DNA of 64,000 bases from Chamaecyparis obtusa (lineage: Eukaryota; Streptophyta; Pinopsida; Cupressales; Cupressaceae): NCBI GenBank assembly GCA_027943335.1, contig BSBK01008419.1:2501-66500 (forward strand). Reading direction: 5' to 3'. A program made the translations under genes and the position numbers. The first letter of the stretch is position 1; each line of letters opens with the position of its first letter. The notes beneath the pieces were generated by a model. That model was given only the letters and a program-made list of their open reading frames with translations, ran no database searches and had not been told where the DNA came from. This document shows positions 12,120 through 28,370 of the stretch, piece by piece.

Positions 12120-13440
12120 CAATTAAAGGTTTCAAGGCTTCCTGTGCGTTCATATCATGCTTAGTAACATCTTTCTCATACTGATCCACATAAAGTCTAA
12201 TTGTAGCACCAGCTGAACCTGTGCCCTACAGATTAGATCCCTTATCACCAAATATTTTACTAGTAAAGAAATGTCAGACCTAAAGTACAAATAGTATAAT
12301 GATTCAACTTAAATAATTTGACAATCCTTTTATTAAGAATAGAAAATCCCTAGTCAATATTATGATATTGCCTTTTCTTCTACAATAATAGAGAAGAAGT
12401 TTTTATGTTGCTCCAATAAAGTGTAAAAGTGTATGCTACTAAATTTCCTTTCTAGACAGGACATGATTGCTTTGACATCACTTGACAATGAAAAAGGTCT
12501 TTTATAGGCGTATCATAATAGCAGAGGGGGAAATGGGAAAATGCTATGGGCATAAGAACCAAGATGAATGGATTTTAAGGATTTTTTTCAATATTTCAGA
12601 GCTTTTATTCAGAGAGTTATTAACAGCAACAATAAATCCTACTATTCATAGGATAGGATTCTATCTAAAGAAAGAAAATGAGATGCCAAACAAAGGTGAT
12701 CAAGAAAAAAATACTAACTGAGAGATGAAATCTAATTCTAGAACCATCTGTGAAAAAAAAATGAATTCCTTGTTTCGATGTAATACTCCCATCAACCTAA
12801 AATATTTGAGACAAAAGTACTGTATTATTGCGGAACTTTCTTTAAAAAATGCATTAGGCCAAACAATTAATATTCGAGAATCATATGCACACTATAAATG
12901 AGAATTATGTTGCCTTTCAAACTTACTGGATCTGTGTATGAAAAATCATCCGTGAACTTGAGTTCATAGCTCCCTCCATAGATGGAATCAACTGATTTAA
13001 AAAATAGTTGGCTCAAACTCCAAATTTAACTATTGAAACAATATATGTAGTTAACTTACCATACTTTTCTCCTGATTTGGTTTTGGAAAGCAAATCCCAT
13101 AGATGCTCAACCATTTTGTTGGCTCCATCTAATTCACATTCCTAGACAACACAAAAATATTGAATTATTTTTTATACTCTGATACTGTAAAAGCAATCGG
13201 ATGCTCTCCTATCTGTGATGTAAATAAAAATCAAATTCTATAATTTGAATGCAAAACATTTCTTTTAGTATGGTAAAACATCATCTTTTGTACATTAATT
13301 TTAAATACTACTTACCTCATAATCATATCGAGCAAAGAAGTTTCACCCATATGTTTCCCAATGCTCCTTTGCAACATATTCAATAGACACTAGCCTCTCA
13401 CCAGAATTTTTATCTTTGTTCCTATGAGCAATGATTGAAA
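12120..13440 (-). pseudogene. Phosphoglucomutase fragment, five exons with introns
   Basis: Five exons of a plant phosphoglucomutase (glucose-1-P to glucose-6-P) lie in order on the minus strand. E1 13316-13440 carries [21 protein letters not shown]2 13060-13141 carries [21 protein letters not shown]3 12927-12991 carries YELKFTDDFSYTDP. E4 12719-12796 carries VDGSITSKQG and TDGSRI. E5 12120-12225 carries [19 protein letters not shown], the phosphate-binding loop region. Borders follow GT/AG, and the exon phases I traced agree. A TGA interrupts E1 after HWETYG, where the family has R (CGA to TGA). The N-terminal two-thirds, with the catalytic serine, and the last exon (TGREAPTVIT-like) are absent. 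The wording of E3 and E5 recalls the plastid isoform, but that is from memory. It lies antisense inside the proposed giant element. Confidence 0.85.
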
Positions 13441-16849
<3,409 letters not shown>

Positions 16850-18758
16850 CAATAATAAAGATGAAATCTTTTGTTTCAAAGTTAATGATGTTGTAATTAG
16901 CACTTTTATTTGATGAAAGATCTTTTTGTGTTATAGCATTCTATATTTTGCATGTAGTTCTGAAGCAATTTGTATAAAAATATGATATAAATATAATAGA
17001 GAATGAAGTTTTCTCTAGCCATCCAAATGCCCTAGGATGTCACTTAGATCAAGACCTTATCACCAAATCCATATCATCTACAGCTTTGTATAGAGAAAAT
17101 AAGCACAACCTAATTCATCTGGTTTAGAAACAAAGAATACAAGGGCAACACTGTTGATGTCCCTAATGGAACATCAACATTGTTTCCTCTGTATTATAAT
17201 GGAACTTTCTTCAACTTAGAACTTGACCACCATTGAACAAGACAGTGACTACAACTAATATATCAGACAGAGAACAAGAAAAAAGCTCCTTATAATGACC
17301 AGCTATTCAAAAGGAGAGAGAAATTCACAAGAAGAAAAATGAATGGAGGCCAAGATAAGGTATTTTCTTAGAGATGCAACAAGAGTTACTAAGAGCCTCT
17401 CCTGGAGCATTGGGTATTTTGGTGGCCTTGGGGCTTACACTAAAAGAAACTTATCAAAAGGGCATGTTCAAATTCACATGCTGGTTATCATATGCGTAGA
17501 GAAATAATAAATTCTAATAGGGAGAGAATGGATGTCTACAACTTGAAGAAATTTTAGACTTTTATTATTAACCATTGATCATGATGTGGAATTTTAGACT
17601 TTTCAGGGTTATACAACATATCTTAAAACTGGGTATGACTCTTTTGGACCAACTACCCAAACAATGACCGGTGCACTATAGTTATCCCTTCATTAGGCCT
17701 CCTCTTTTTAAAGAAAGTACTAACCACTCAGCTAACCAAACTTTCTCACCCATGTAAAGAGTCTAGATACCCTCCAAATCTAAGTATTTTCACATTTTTA
17801 AGGATAGCCAACAAGTTCTAACTTCTCATTCACCAAACCCTCTCTTTGAGGACTATACCATAGGCTTTCTCAAATAAACACCTCCACACCTTCCTAGATC
17901 CCTTAAATGGATCTAACATAATCCCCTAACCATATCATGGCTATCCAAGAAAATAAAAGTGGTCCTCAAATGGACTAGTCATCTAGACCATGACTGGCCC
18001 AATTCCAATGACCCTTGAAACAACATTTTCCAAGCTATTAGCGAATAAACCTTCACATTCCTTGCCTACCCTGCATCCAAGCACATTTGAAAACATTCCT
18101 TATGTCATATAATTCCTCTTCAATACATCCTACCATTCATGGAAGTTAGAGGTCACCAAAATCCATTATCATTACTAGAAAAATTCATTGTTATCCTATT
18201 TACTATTTAGGAAAGAAACTACATAAAAACCAAACATAATTCAAAAGGAATAGAATAAAGTGGATGACTCATTATATTGACTTTGGGTTCAAGAAGTGTT
18301 GAATATCATTCAGTGAAGGATCATTAACTTTGTATCCATATGGAAGACAATATGCCTTTTATGTGTGAAGATTGATATAAACATAGTGACTTGCTTCAAG
18401 ACTGTGAGTGTAAGCATGAGATTTCCATCCTCTGACTTGATAGTACTTCCCACAGACAAGGAAAGTATAGACAATCAAGTTTAAAAGAGAAACTGAATAG
18501 AAATTATCAAAATCAAAATCTAAAACCTGCATACATAAAATCGTGTGGTAAACAAAAAAACTAAGGTCACTTGAGCCAAATGTATCAATAGCTTTTCTAA
18601 AGTACTTCTAATGAAAATAAACTATTGTTTTAAGTGAAACTTCCTATGAAAGTTGATTTATTTTCAACGGTTATTCTTTATTGTCTTTGCCTTATTTTTT
18701 TTGTAGTAAGCTGAATTCAAATCTTGAGAGTTCAGTGATCAACCATGAAGGTGACAGC

Positions 18759-19087
18759 AAAATACAATCTAAAGAACAATAAGATTCAATGTTAGAAACA
18801 ATAAGTTGAATGTTACAAATTCATGCTTGTGATTGCTCTTAAAACTATTATCAGAATATTATAGTCAAGCACATTGACAATGAACACTAAGGGGAAAAGA
18901 CCATGATTACTTAGATAAAGTGAAATACAAACTAAAGAACAATAAGATTCAATGTTAGAAAAAATAAGTTGAATGTTACAAATTGGTGCCTATGATTGCT
19001 CTTAAAACTGTTATCAGAATATTATAGTCAAGGACATTGACAATGAACAGTAAGGGAAAAAGATTGTGATTACATAGACAAAGGTAG
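18759..19087. repeat. Tandem duplication, unit about 164 bp
   Basis: AAATACAA(T/A)CTAAAGAACAATAAGATTCAATG starts at 18759 and again at 18923. The two units stay alignable through CAGAATATTATAGTCAAG(C/G)ACATTGACAATGAAC. Function unknown. The flanks from 16846 to 20169 hold no recognised gene. Confidence 0.85.
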
Positions 19088-20174
19088 AGCATGATGTGAG
19101 ATAGTTGTAGAGATATATTCAAACCAAACACTATCAAAATGATGGACTTCAATGCAAAATAGATTTCTAATCCTTAAAAGCACTGATCTTGAAGATAAAA
19201 AGAACAAGGAAAGCACGATCTTTCAGTTTAATCATAATGGAAATGGTATTGATGAAAGGACAACAAACAGTCAATTTGATGCATGAAATATGACAGTAAC
19301 AACTAAAGATTAGAAGTCTCTTGAACAATCATGAAATTATAAGAAAATTAGTGATAAGTGAAATAAAAGATCACAAAGATGTAATGACAATGAAGATAGT
19401 GGCTTGTGTACTAGGAAAGGAATAAAAGAAACAAAGACCTTATAATGCAAAAATAGTGATAGAGGTGAAATGAAGCCAAGGAGATATGAATTAGAAGAAA
19501 TGACTGTTGTAACTTGTAAGGAAGAGTAGTAATAGTATTGGAAATGTATAAGATAAAAAAGTGGCTTGAAAGATCAAGAAAAATGTGTCTTTTCTATAAT
19601 GCCAAGATAATGGTGTTTAGTGCCATTAAAGATAGTGGTACAAATATGTTTTGAGACATGAATGATAGTGATCAAGATGTTGATACAAGAACGAGCTAGT
19701 GTTATAAAAGTTGCAAATCAAAACACTTCTACTATAGAACAAAGATGAAGATGTCAACGGTATGCATGAGTATTAAAGGTGAAGGAAATGCATAATTAGA
19801 AAATATTTGAAGACACTATTCATGGAGAGGACATTGACTAAGATGAGCAAAGAATCACTATTTTGAAGGATAAAAAAATATGGATTTATTGCAAATAATT
19901 CAAAGATCAAAGGCACAAGTCTAAACGAAAGGACAATGAAATAGTGAGACTTGGTTGTCTAGTGCAATAATAGTTATAACTAGTTTCTTGTAATGTTACA
20001 TGACAATAATATATATTGGGGTCAAGGCCAATGGTGAAAAGAAATATGATGTAAATAGTGGAAAAAACTCAATGGGCTTTAAGTGAATGACACCCCTCGA
20101 ATCAAGCAGATCAGTGGAATCATTATGCAAGACAAAAGGAATACTTTGTTTGGGGCTCAAAAAGTGGAGTTATT

Positions 20175-21349
20175 TTTTAGGAATGAATGCTAAATGTTTG
20201 GCAGCCATTCTATAGCAGTTTTTGTTGCATTCATGACTATGATTGTCATTGATGTCAACACAGTGATCTTCTAGTGACTTGCAGAGAAGCAGACAGATTT
20301 TGGATTAGCGCACATGGGTTATTACAGTTGGAGCTATGCAATGTTAAGGATATACTCTTTGATATGTTATATGTCTATGGTTAAGAGTGCAAATAATAAT
20401 TCATTTATTCATGGAAGTTATGAGCATTTTGGTGGAAGTAGTATTCAGGCAGTGTTCTTGAGTAGCGGTTTGTGGAAATCAGATGATATCTCCTAATCGA
20501 GATGGAATCTAGTTTTACATGGTTAAAGGGAAGTTGAAGACACATTGATAGTGATGTGGATGACAATGCAAACTTTGAGGTCACATGAGTGAAGAATTAT
20601 TATAGTTGGAAGCCGATACTTTTGTGTAATTTTGATGTAGTGTGTGGAAACTTTTATGTTGTAATTGTATGCCAACTCATTTGTAATTATTTGAGTGTGG
20701 TATAAAGGAATGAATTTATTTCCTTGTTGGAGTATGGTTGTAGTGGTTGTGTGTGATTTTTTATGCATGAAGTGAAGAAAAGAGCTAAGTGTGAAAGCGA
20801 ATATGTGAAGGAAGACATGCGAGGTACAAAGATCTGAAATTGAGATCTGGTTTAATAGTGAGTGTGGTTTGGCATAGTCAGAGAAGAGGTAACATATTAT
20901 TCTGTTGAGTAATACAAAGATTATTTGGATAGTGTGTTTAGTGATCTTACCTTGAAGCTGTTTGGGCAGTGGGTCCTTTTGTCTTCCATAACTCTTAACA
21001 GGGTTAGAATCTTTTAACAGGGATTTAAAATCTCCTAATAGGGATTCATATGTACTAAATGCATTTCATAAGACTCATAACAGAGTCCATCCTTTCACAA
21101 GGAATATTCATATTAGTACATCTTTTGTGGGCATCATTCCCACCAGGGTTTACTCTTTGATCAAGAGGTTCCCTAGTCAGCATATCTTGTGTCATTGTGT
21201 TATTGTGTATGAATATCTTTCTATGGTTGGTAATTATATTGCTTATATGGTTTAATGTTGTTGAAGATGATAAAAGTTATAATTATCTGATAACTAATTC
21301 AACCCCCCCCCCCCCTCTCAATTATCTTGGTGGACTTTACTTTCTAACA
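20175..21349 (+). repeat. Copia 5' LTR
   Basis: 1175 bp, starting TTTTAGGAATG (family TGTTAG with one change) and ending TTTCTAACA. It matches 37855-39028 throughout. Near its end is a 13-C run that is 9 C in the 3' LTR. A 60-codon frame shared by both LTRs (20314-20496 and 37994-38176) is conserved only because the LTRs are copies. Confidence 0.95.
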
Positions 21350-21350
21350 A

Positions 21351-21364
21351 TTGGTATCAGAGTG
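21351..21364 (+). other. Copia primer-binding site (initiator tRNA-Met type)
   Basis: TTGGTATCAGAGTG directly follows the 5' LTR. TGGTATCAGAG is the usual complement of the plant initiator tRNA-Met 3' end used by copia elements to prime minus-strand DNA. Confidence 0.9.
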
Positions 21365-21372
21365 GTGGGTCC

Positions 21373-22390
21373 TTGAAAAAGAAGTTTAATAGCTTAAGGA
21401 GATCCATGGTGAATTTCAAGAAAGAAAGCCCTAAGTTTGATGGAGTAAATTTTGATAGCTGGAAAGAAAAGATGAAGACACACTTACTATGTTTAGGACC
21501 AAGTTATTGGTTGATTACAAAGAATGATAAGACTATCTTTGAAGAGGACAATCTTGAAACATGTACTTCTGATGAGAGAGATCTATTCATGTGTAACATA
21601 CTTGTAAGAGAAGCACTTTTGATAGCCCTTCTGGAAAATGAGTACAGTCAGGTAAAATGTTTGAAAAAATCTCATGAAATTTGGAATGTTTTACACTCTA
21701 CTTTTGAAGGTGATGAACATGCAAAAAGAGTTAGATTACATAATTGGATATGTGCATTTGAAGATATAAGAATGTTGGAAGATGAATCTATTAGAATCTA
21801 TATTTGTAGAATGTCAGAAATTATTACAGGTATAAAGTCTTATGGAGGAACAAAGACAGAGAATGAAGTGATATGGAAAATCTGAGGACATTGACCCATG
21901 TATTTAAGTAGACAAAATAGATGATTGAACAAGTTATACCTTGTACTACAAACTTTACAAGAGAGACTCTTCTTGGAAGATTGGAAGCAGCAGAAATGAA
22001 CCTGAGATTATCAAGAGACTTACCTAGAATGGAGATAGCATTCAGTGCTCTTAGTGTTTGCCCTACTTTGTTAAGAAGCATCAGTGTGAGTGGAGATTAT
22101 GCTGGTAGCAGCAGATCTAGAAATGAAGAATACAAGAAGATTGAAGAAGGTATTGCCTTGCTTGTGAAAAGAGAACCAAATGGTAAGAAAATATTTAAAT
22201 GTTGTCCACTTGTCAAGAAAATGGTCATTTTGCATCTAAATGTCCTAAGAGAGTTAAAAAGTATAGAAACAATTTCAAACCTAGAAGATTTAAGGAATGT
22301 TATTATGCTAATGATGAAGATCTTGAAGCTAGTATAAAAAGAACTTTAAGTGAAAGTGATAATGAGAATAATAATGACATAGGATTTGTA
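21373..22390 (+). pseudogene. Copia gag (capsid and zinc knuckle), broken
   Basis: The first 170 codons run from the ATG near the primer site and contain FDGVNFDSWKEKMKTHL, the standard copia gag opening (FDGxNFxxWKxxM), then the conserved helical region with NVLHSTFEGDEHAKR. A TGA ends this frame at 21883. The rest continues in other frames. The nucleocapsid knuckle is recognisable as CQENGHFASKCP near 22210, with its first cysteine lost across a frameshift. Gag would form the virus-like particle that packages element RNA. Here it cannot be made whole. Confidence 0.88.
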
Positions 22391-22429
22391 GCAATTAAAG
22401 AAGAGAATCCTAAAACTAATGTTAAGGAA

Positions 22430-23000
22430 GAAAAAGACTTAGTTTCTCAAGTTGAAAAGAAAGCTGATTGGATTATAGATAGTGGTTGTTCACATCATAT
22501 GACTGGAGACATGAAAAAGTTCATAAAGTTTAATGAATATGATGGAGGAGTTGTTAGAGTTGGAAACAAAGCACCTTGTTTGATTAAAGGTATAGGATCT
22601 ATTACTCTTGATGGAAAGACTAATACTAATGATGTTTATTTTGTGGATGGATTGAAACATAATATTTTGAGTGTTGTGTAGTTAGTTGATAAGGGATATC
22701 AAGTTTGGTTTACTGAGAAAACTTGTGTGATAAAGGATAAAGATGGAAATCTGATTGGAACTGGATCTAGAACCATAGGTAATGTATTTCAGTTGAATCC
22801 TACTGAGATGATATGTTTGATTACTAAGATTGATGACAATTGGTTATGGCATCGAAGGTTTTGTCATATAAACTTTGATAACATTTTGAAAGTAAGTACT
22901 ACACTTGTAGTAAAAGATTTACCTAAAATTATGAAGCCTACTAACATGATTTGCAAAGAATGTGTAATGGCTAAACATAAGAGAAGTCCTTTTCCCAGTA
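22430..23000 (+). pseudogene. Copia protease and GAG-pre-integrase domain
   Basis: The protease active site reads WIIDSGCSHHMTGD, where DSG holds the catalytic aspartate. It is followed by the usual GLKHNILSV block and then a TAG where the family has Q (CAG to TAG, 22679-22681). The GAG-pre-integrase domain follows with LWHRRFCHINFDNI and CKECVMAKHKRSPF, the zinc-binding HHCC pair region before integrase. The aspartic protease would cut the polyprotein into its parts. Confidence 0.9.
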
Positions 23001-23966
23001 AGAAGTTTACATCTATAGAAAAGCTAGAGATTGTTCATATAGATTTGAGTGGTCCTACCAGGACTAGAGGATTCTATGGAGAAAGGTATTTTAATGATTC
23101 TTGTTGATGATTTTACAAGAATGATGTGGATTGCATTTCTTAAAGAAAAATTTGAAGCATTTGATAAGTTTAAGATTGTTAAGAATAAAGTTGAGAATGA
23201 ATCTGGAATGAAGATTAAATGTTTGAGATCTGATAGAGGTGGAGAATTTACTTCTAGATAGTTTAAAACCTTTTGTGAAGAAAATGGCATTAAGAGACAG
23301 TATTCAACCCCTAGAACACCTGGACAAAATGACATTGCAGAAAGAAGAAACAGATCAGTAACTGAAGTAGCAAGAGCTATGTTATTTCAGAATGATTTGG
23401 TGAAGATATTCTGGAGAGAAGCACTGAACACAATAGTGTATACAATGAATAGAGTACAAATCAGAGCAGACACTGACAAGACACCTTATGAATTATGGTT
23501 TGGACATGCACCCTTAGTTAAGTATTTTAGAATTTTTGGAAGAAAATGTTATATAAAGAGAGATGATGATATTGGAAAGTTTGATCCTAGAAGTGATGAA
23601 GGTATATTTCTTGGATATTCTTTGAAAAGAAAATCCTATAGATGTTACATTAAAAGAACTAAGACTATTGTTGAAAGCGCAAATGTTAAAGTTGATGAAA
23701 AGTTAAAAATTCAGGAAAGATTGCTTGATTATGAATCAGATGAAGAAGCTCATCCTAAACCTAAAAATGGATCTACTAAATTATTTTATGAGACTGACAG
23801 TGATTTGTTGAATGAAAGCCACATTGAAGTCATTGAAGAATCTACATCTGAAGTGAGATCTGAGACAATGACACCTAGCAAGAGTTTGTTAAGAAGTAAT
23901 CCTATTGGACAAATTATTGGAAGCATCAAAAGAGGAGTTCTAACTCAAAATAAGGTACAAGAATAG
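23001..23966 (+). pseudogene. Copia integrase
   Basis: The integrase core shows the D,D,E triad in context: HIDLSGP (first D), LRSDRGGEF (second D) and DIAERRNR (E). YELWFGHAP and GRKCYIKRD mark the C-terminal copia integrase region. A frame change falls near 23100 and a TAG after FTSR at 23259. The core enzyme would join element DNA to host DNA. The tail after about 23750 is acidic and variable, as in the linker before RT, and ends at a TAG at 23964. Confidence 0.9.
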
Positions 23967-23972
23967 TTATGT

Positions 23973-24845
23973 TTGATTTCTCAAATTGAACCTAAAACTA
24001 CTAGTGAAGCTTGTGAAGATGAAAGTTGCACTAATTCTATGAAAGAAGAACTAGATCAGATTGAAAAGAACAAGACATGGGAATTGGTCCCTAGACCTAA
24101 AGACAAAAATGTTATTGGAACTAAATGGGTATTTAAAAATAAGATGAATGAACAAGGAGAAGTAGTAAGAAACAAAGCAAGATTGGTATGTAAGGGTTAC
24201 TCACAGCAAGAAGGAATTGAATATGAAGAAACCTTTGCACCTATTGCAAGAATTGAAGCAATAAGAATGTTTTTGGCTTATACAGCTTACAAGAAATTCA
24301 AAGTATATCATATGGATGTGAAGTCAACATTTCTAAATGGAGAATCGGAAGAAGAATTCTACATTGAGCACCCTAAAGGTTTTCCTTTGACTCAAGAAGG
24401 AGACATGGTATGTAAACTAAAGAAAGCTTTATATGGACTTAAACAAATACCTAGAACTTGGTATGGAAGACTAGATAAGTATTTGTTAAAATTGGGATTT
24501 ACAAAAGGAACAGCTAATAGCAATCTGTACACAAAAGAAATTGAAAATGGTTTGTTGGTTATAGTTATTTTTTTTTATGACATTATCTTTGGAGGAGAAG
24601 ATGAAGCTAGTGACAAATTTGCTGATGAAATGAAGACTGAATTTGAAATGAGTATGATTGGTGAAATGAAATACTTTTTCAGATTACAGATAACACAAAA
24701 CAATGATGGTAACTTTCTAAGTCAGACAAAGTACTTGAATGACTTGTTGAAAAGATTTGGAATGGAGAATTGTAAACCAGTTGGAACACCCATGGTGACT
24801 AGACATAAGTTATCTAGCACAGATGAGACTCCTGCAGTGGAATAG
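23973..24845 (+). pseudogene. Copia reverse transcriptase
   Basis: An open frame of 290 codons covers most of the RT domain. It begins near the conserved [20 protein letters not shown] and continues with [32 protein letters not shown] (motif A) and [13 protein letters not shown]. The motif C box reads FFYDIIFGG, where the family has YVDD, so the second catalytic aspartate is lost. It stops at a TAG in place of Q after TPAVE. The domain would copy element RNA to DNA. The YDII change alone should abolish this. Confidence 0.92.
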
Positions 24846-25431
24846 AAGAAATACAGATCTATGATTGGAGGATTGTAGTATTTGACTCATACTTGACTCA
24901 TACAAGACCTGATATAGCACATTCAGTTGGAATTGTAGCAAGATTTCAAGCTGAACCTAGAGAATCAAATTATGCAGCAGTAAAGAGGATACTGAGATAT
25001 TTAAGAGGCACAATGGACTATGGATTATAGTATGAAAAATTTGATGATTTTACCCTATATGCATATATAGATGCTGATTGGGTAGGCATTTTTTATGATA
25101 AGAAAAGCACCAGCAATGGAGCATTTTTCCTTGGAGGAAGATTAGTTTCTTGGCTAAGCAAGAAGCAGAATTATATCTCACAAAGCATAGCAGAAGAAGA
25201 ATATGTAGCAGTAGCAAACAATTGTAACCAAATAATTTGGATGAAGAAAATGTTGAAGGATATTGGAATAAAGTTTGTTGAACCTGTTGTCATAAATTGT
25301 GACAACACCAGCACAATTAGTATGTCTAAAAATCCTATATTACATTCTAAGACAAAGCATATAGAGATTAAGTATCATGTTGTGAGAGAGAAAGTTGTTG
25401 AGAAAGAAGTCAGACTTGAGTACATAAGTAC
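24846..25431 (+). pseudogene. Copia RNase H, split by the gypsy insertion
   Basis: RNase H of the Ty1/copia type: DADWVG-like (first D), the SWLSKKQNYISQSIAEEEY block, NCDNTSTISMSKNP and HSKTKHIEIKYHVVRE. An 11-bp tandem duplication (TTGACTCATAC, 24882-24903) shifts the frame near its start, and TAG replaces Q at two places. The frame is cut at 25431. Its end resumes at 37377 with IFTKPLP and YLRGMLGV before the terminal stop, after removing the gypsy element and one AGTAC. This proves insertion into an already assembled copia gene. Confidence 0.92.
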
Positions 25432-28161
25432 TATTATACACTAATTTTTCACCCTTGTTTCAAGCTCTCTTGGTCTTGATAACCTAGTATAACATGGGAA
25501 TCATCTCTAGGTTGTGGGACCTATGCTAACTGAGATGAGACCTCCAGGTTCTAGGTTGGTTCCTCTTGGATAATCACCTTAATTTTCTTCTAGACATGAA
25601 AAGTAAACTTTTGAGGGAAAGGGATAGAAGGAATGCTTGGAAAGGGAAATGACTGAAAGAAAACTACCTACTAGGTGATACACCAAAATTAGGGGTATGA
25701 ATTGTAGCATAGAGGGATGGAATCAATGAAAGGCTTAGGTCTAGTAGGTCACAACTTACTAAATAGGCTTGCATAAGTGTTTCATAGGAGGGCTTGAACA
25801 TGAGACACAACCTATGAACTGCAAGCAGACATTCACTTCTGCAACTTGGTGTAGGATTGAGATAAGACTATTAAGGGGCTGAAGTATACCCACAAAAACA
25901 TCTAAATTAGATCAAACACAATAAAACACATAATTACAAAAAGTAAGAGGGACTAGAAACCCTAAGTTATCATTGAAAATGTGCATAGACTTGAATTCAT
26001 TAAGAGATGATCCAAACAACGAAGCATGGGGACATGAAGATTTGTCACAAAATACCTCTGCAATGTTTGAATAATCAATGGGAGATTACAAAGAGTAGAA
26101 GACCAGAGGGTAGAGAAGATACCATGGATAGCCTTCTGAGAAAGGATGACCCTCTTTCAAAAGTGGACTCTCTCCTTTACAAAATGTGAACTCCCTCACT
26201 CTAAAGCTCCCAAAATACAATATATACATCTCAACTGCACGCAGGCAGGAGTTAAAACCTAATTAGGGTTACATGGATTTTACATTAGAATAATATTCAA
26301 CCCTAATCCCATCAAATCTGATCATAAATACATCTCTGTAATACTATGGCTGATCAGATATTGTATGCCCATCTCTATACTGCATCAATTCGCGGACAAG
26401 CAACCTGGATCCATCAACCTTTCTGCAAGAGACCCACCATGAATGCTAAAATGGTACCTCACAGGGACAAGAATCGACCCATGACGACCACCTAGACTTC
26501 TTCATCATCTTTTCCAACTGCAAATGTCCTATAGACATAAATTTCTTAGCTACCTCGCCGATTGCAGCTTATTTGAATCAATCACTAGTAGAAAACCCTC
26601 TGTAGAGATATTTGAATTTAAATTATAATGGCTAACCAATCATTTTAAAATGTGTCCATCGATATCTAATGTTTCCCAGAAAATGAATGGCTCAGATCAT
26701 CCTTGGAAAAGTTATAAAACCTTCTTGAAAATTCAAAAAACACCTCAGCACATTGCAGCCAATAAAATCTCAACACGTCGGCACACCTATCATTTTGGCC
26801 TCACCTCGAGCTTTTCTTTCTTAAGTCATTTGGTGACTACGCAACCGAATACCTTTCTCTAAGTCACAAAGAGCCTTTCATAACCCTAGCCCGATTAAGC
26901 AACTATGCAAACAAAGTGGTCGCTAAATTTCTAAGTCTTCCGGCTAGCCCTAGCTAAGTCCAATGAACAAGAGAGAACCCCTAGTCACTGATTCGCAAAA
27001 CCTTGCTAACCCTGGGCCCATTTTCCACTTAGCAATCTTTCATTCATGCCAACTACTTGGTAGGCATGCACCTCGGCACCTCTCTGACATTGGACCCATA
27101 GAGAACTAGATTCCAATCTAATGGTGGGCACATGATCTCATAGCCTTCAAATATTCCTTCAGATCATGCGCCAGCCACTGATGCCTTTAGAATTGGGACC
27201 CCACGACACATCAGATCATCTAAAAAATCCTGGTCATCACATAGTAGCCAATCATATGTGAGATCATCAGCGCCAGGTAGCACATCGGACCCATGACCTA
27301 GAGATTCTCATCGGATGGTTGTCACATGATCTCATAGGGTCAGAAGATTCTATGAGATCATACAACCACCATAGATCTTTGCCTTTTTGACACATCTGTA
27401 GACCTTCTGACATGGTCCCAATGATAGATCCAAGCTTTCATCTAGCCAACCAATAATGAATGAGCACGTTAGAAACTGAGGACCCACCTGACAAAGCCCA
27501 GAGATAAAGTAAGATCAATGGCGGGTGCATGATCTCATGTGTCAGAAAAGCTCCTTCAGATCATGCGCTAGCCGTTAGATCATCATCGACTGACAACTGC
27601 CAGGCCTACCTTGACATGGAGTTGAATCACAAGTCTTTGACCAATCAAAGGTGTACAGCTTAGACAATGTGGTCGGACCCACTGATAGAAACACTCTGCA
27701 GACAAGAAGATCAACGGTCGTCACAAGATCTCATGGAATCTTCTAAGGCCATGAGATCATGCGACAACTGTCGGATGAAGAATCTTGATTTTAGCTACTA
27801 AATAGAGACCACCAACTTGAAAGGTAACCATTTGTAGGATTGCTAAATGTTAGAGCTTTGACAGTTCGGAAACGGAGATTTGGCAACTGAAGGAATTAAA
27901 AATGCATAGTTTTGGAGGTTTAAGTGGCCGATAAAGTAATAAAGAAATATAATAGGCCAAAGGGCTTTCTAGGGTTTATTGCTTATAATGGCTAGTTTTA
28001 TGAATATTTGACCTGCAGACCAGGGGCCTTTAGAAATTTGCAGAGGCTAGAGAACAGGGCTGAACATCATGAAATTTTCTGAGGTACATGGTAGGGTTAA
28101 AATAGGGACCTGGGGATAGATTTTAGACAAATTTTTATAGAATAGGAAAATTATGGGAACA
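25432..28161 (-). repeat. Gypsy 3' LTR (left copy)
   Basis: 2730 bp, TATTATACACTAA to TTATGGGAACA on the plus strand. Between about 27060 and 27780 it holds four degenerate units of about 197 bp, each with GGACCCA, then a (C)ATGATCTCAT word and, after a short gap, its near inverse AGATCATGCG. The words start at about 27130, 27323, 27526 and 27722. Open frames here (26007, 26650) are chance. Confidence 0.95.
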
Positions 28162-28370
28162 TTTTTGTGATTTATGCTAGATGTCAGCCTGCTAGACATA
28201 GATCAGTGGCCTATAAACAATCCATTGGGCATGGGGTCACTACAGGAACACAAAACTTCGATAGAGACAAATTGGGACTAGAGAGACAAACTTGTGCACA
28301 GGCACTTCTTGAAAAGTAGGAAACTAACCTAGAAAATAGGGAAACAAAGCAGAAAACATATTTACAGAAT

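Noticed and set aside
26007..26862. Open frames inside the gypsy LTR
   Set aside because: Non-coding LTR sequence; the matching frames are broken in the other LTR.
27120..27780. Regular palindromic words that could suggest a CRISPR array
   Set aside because: Units are degenerate, imperfectly spaced and lie inside a eukaryotic LTR present in two copies; no cas context.
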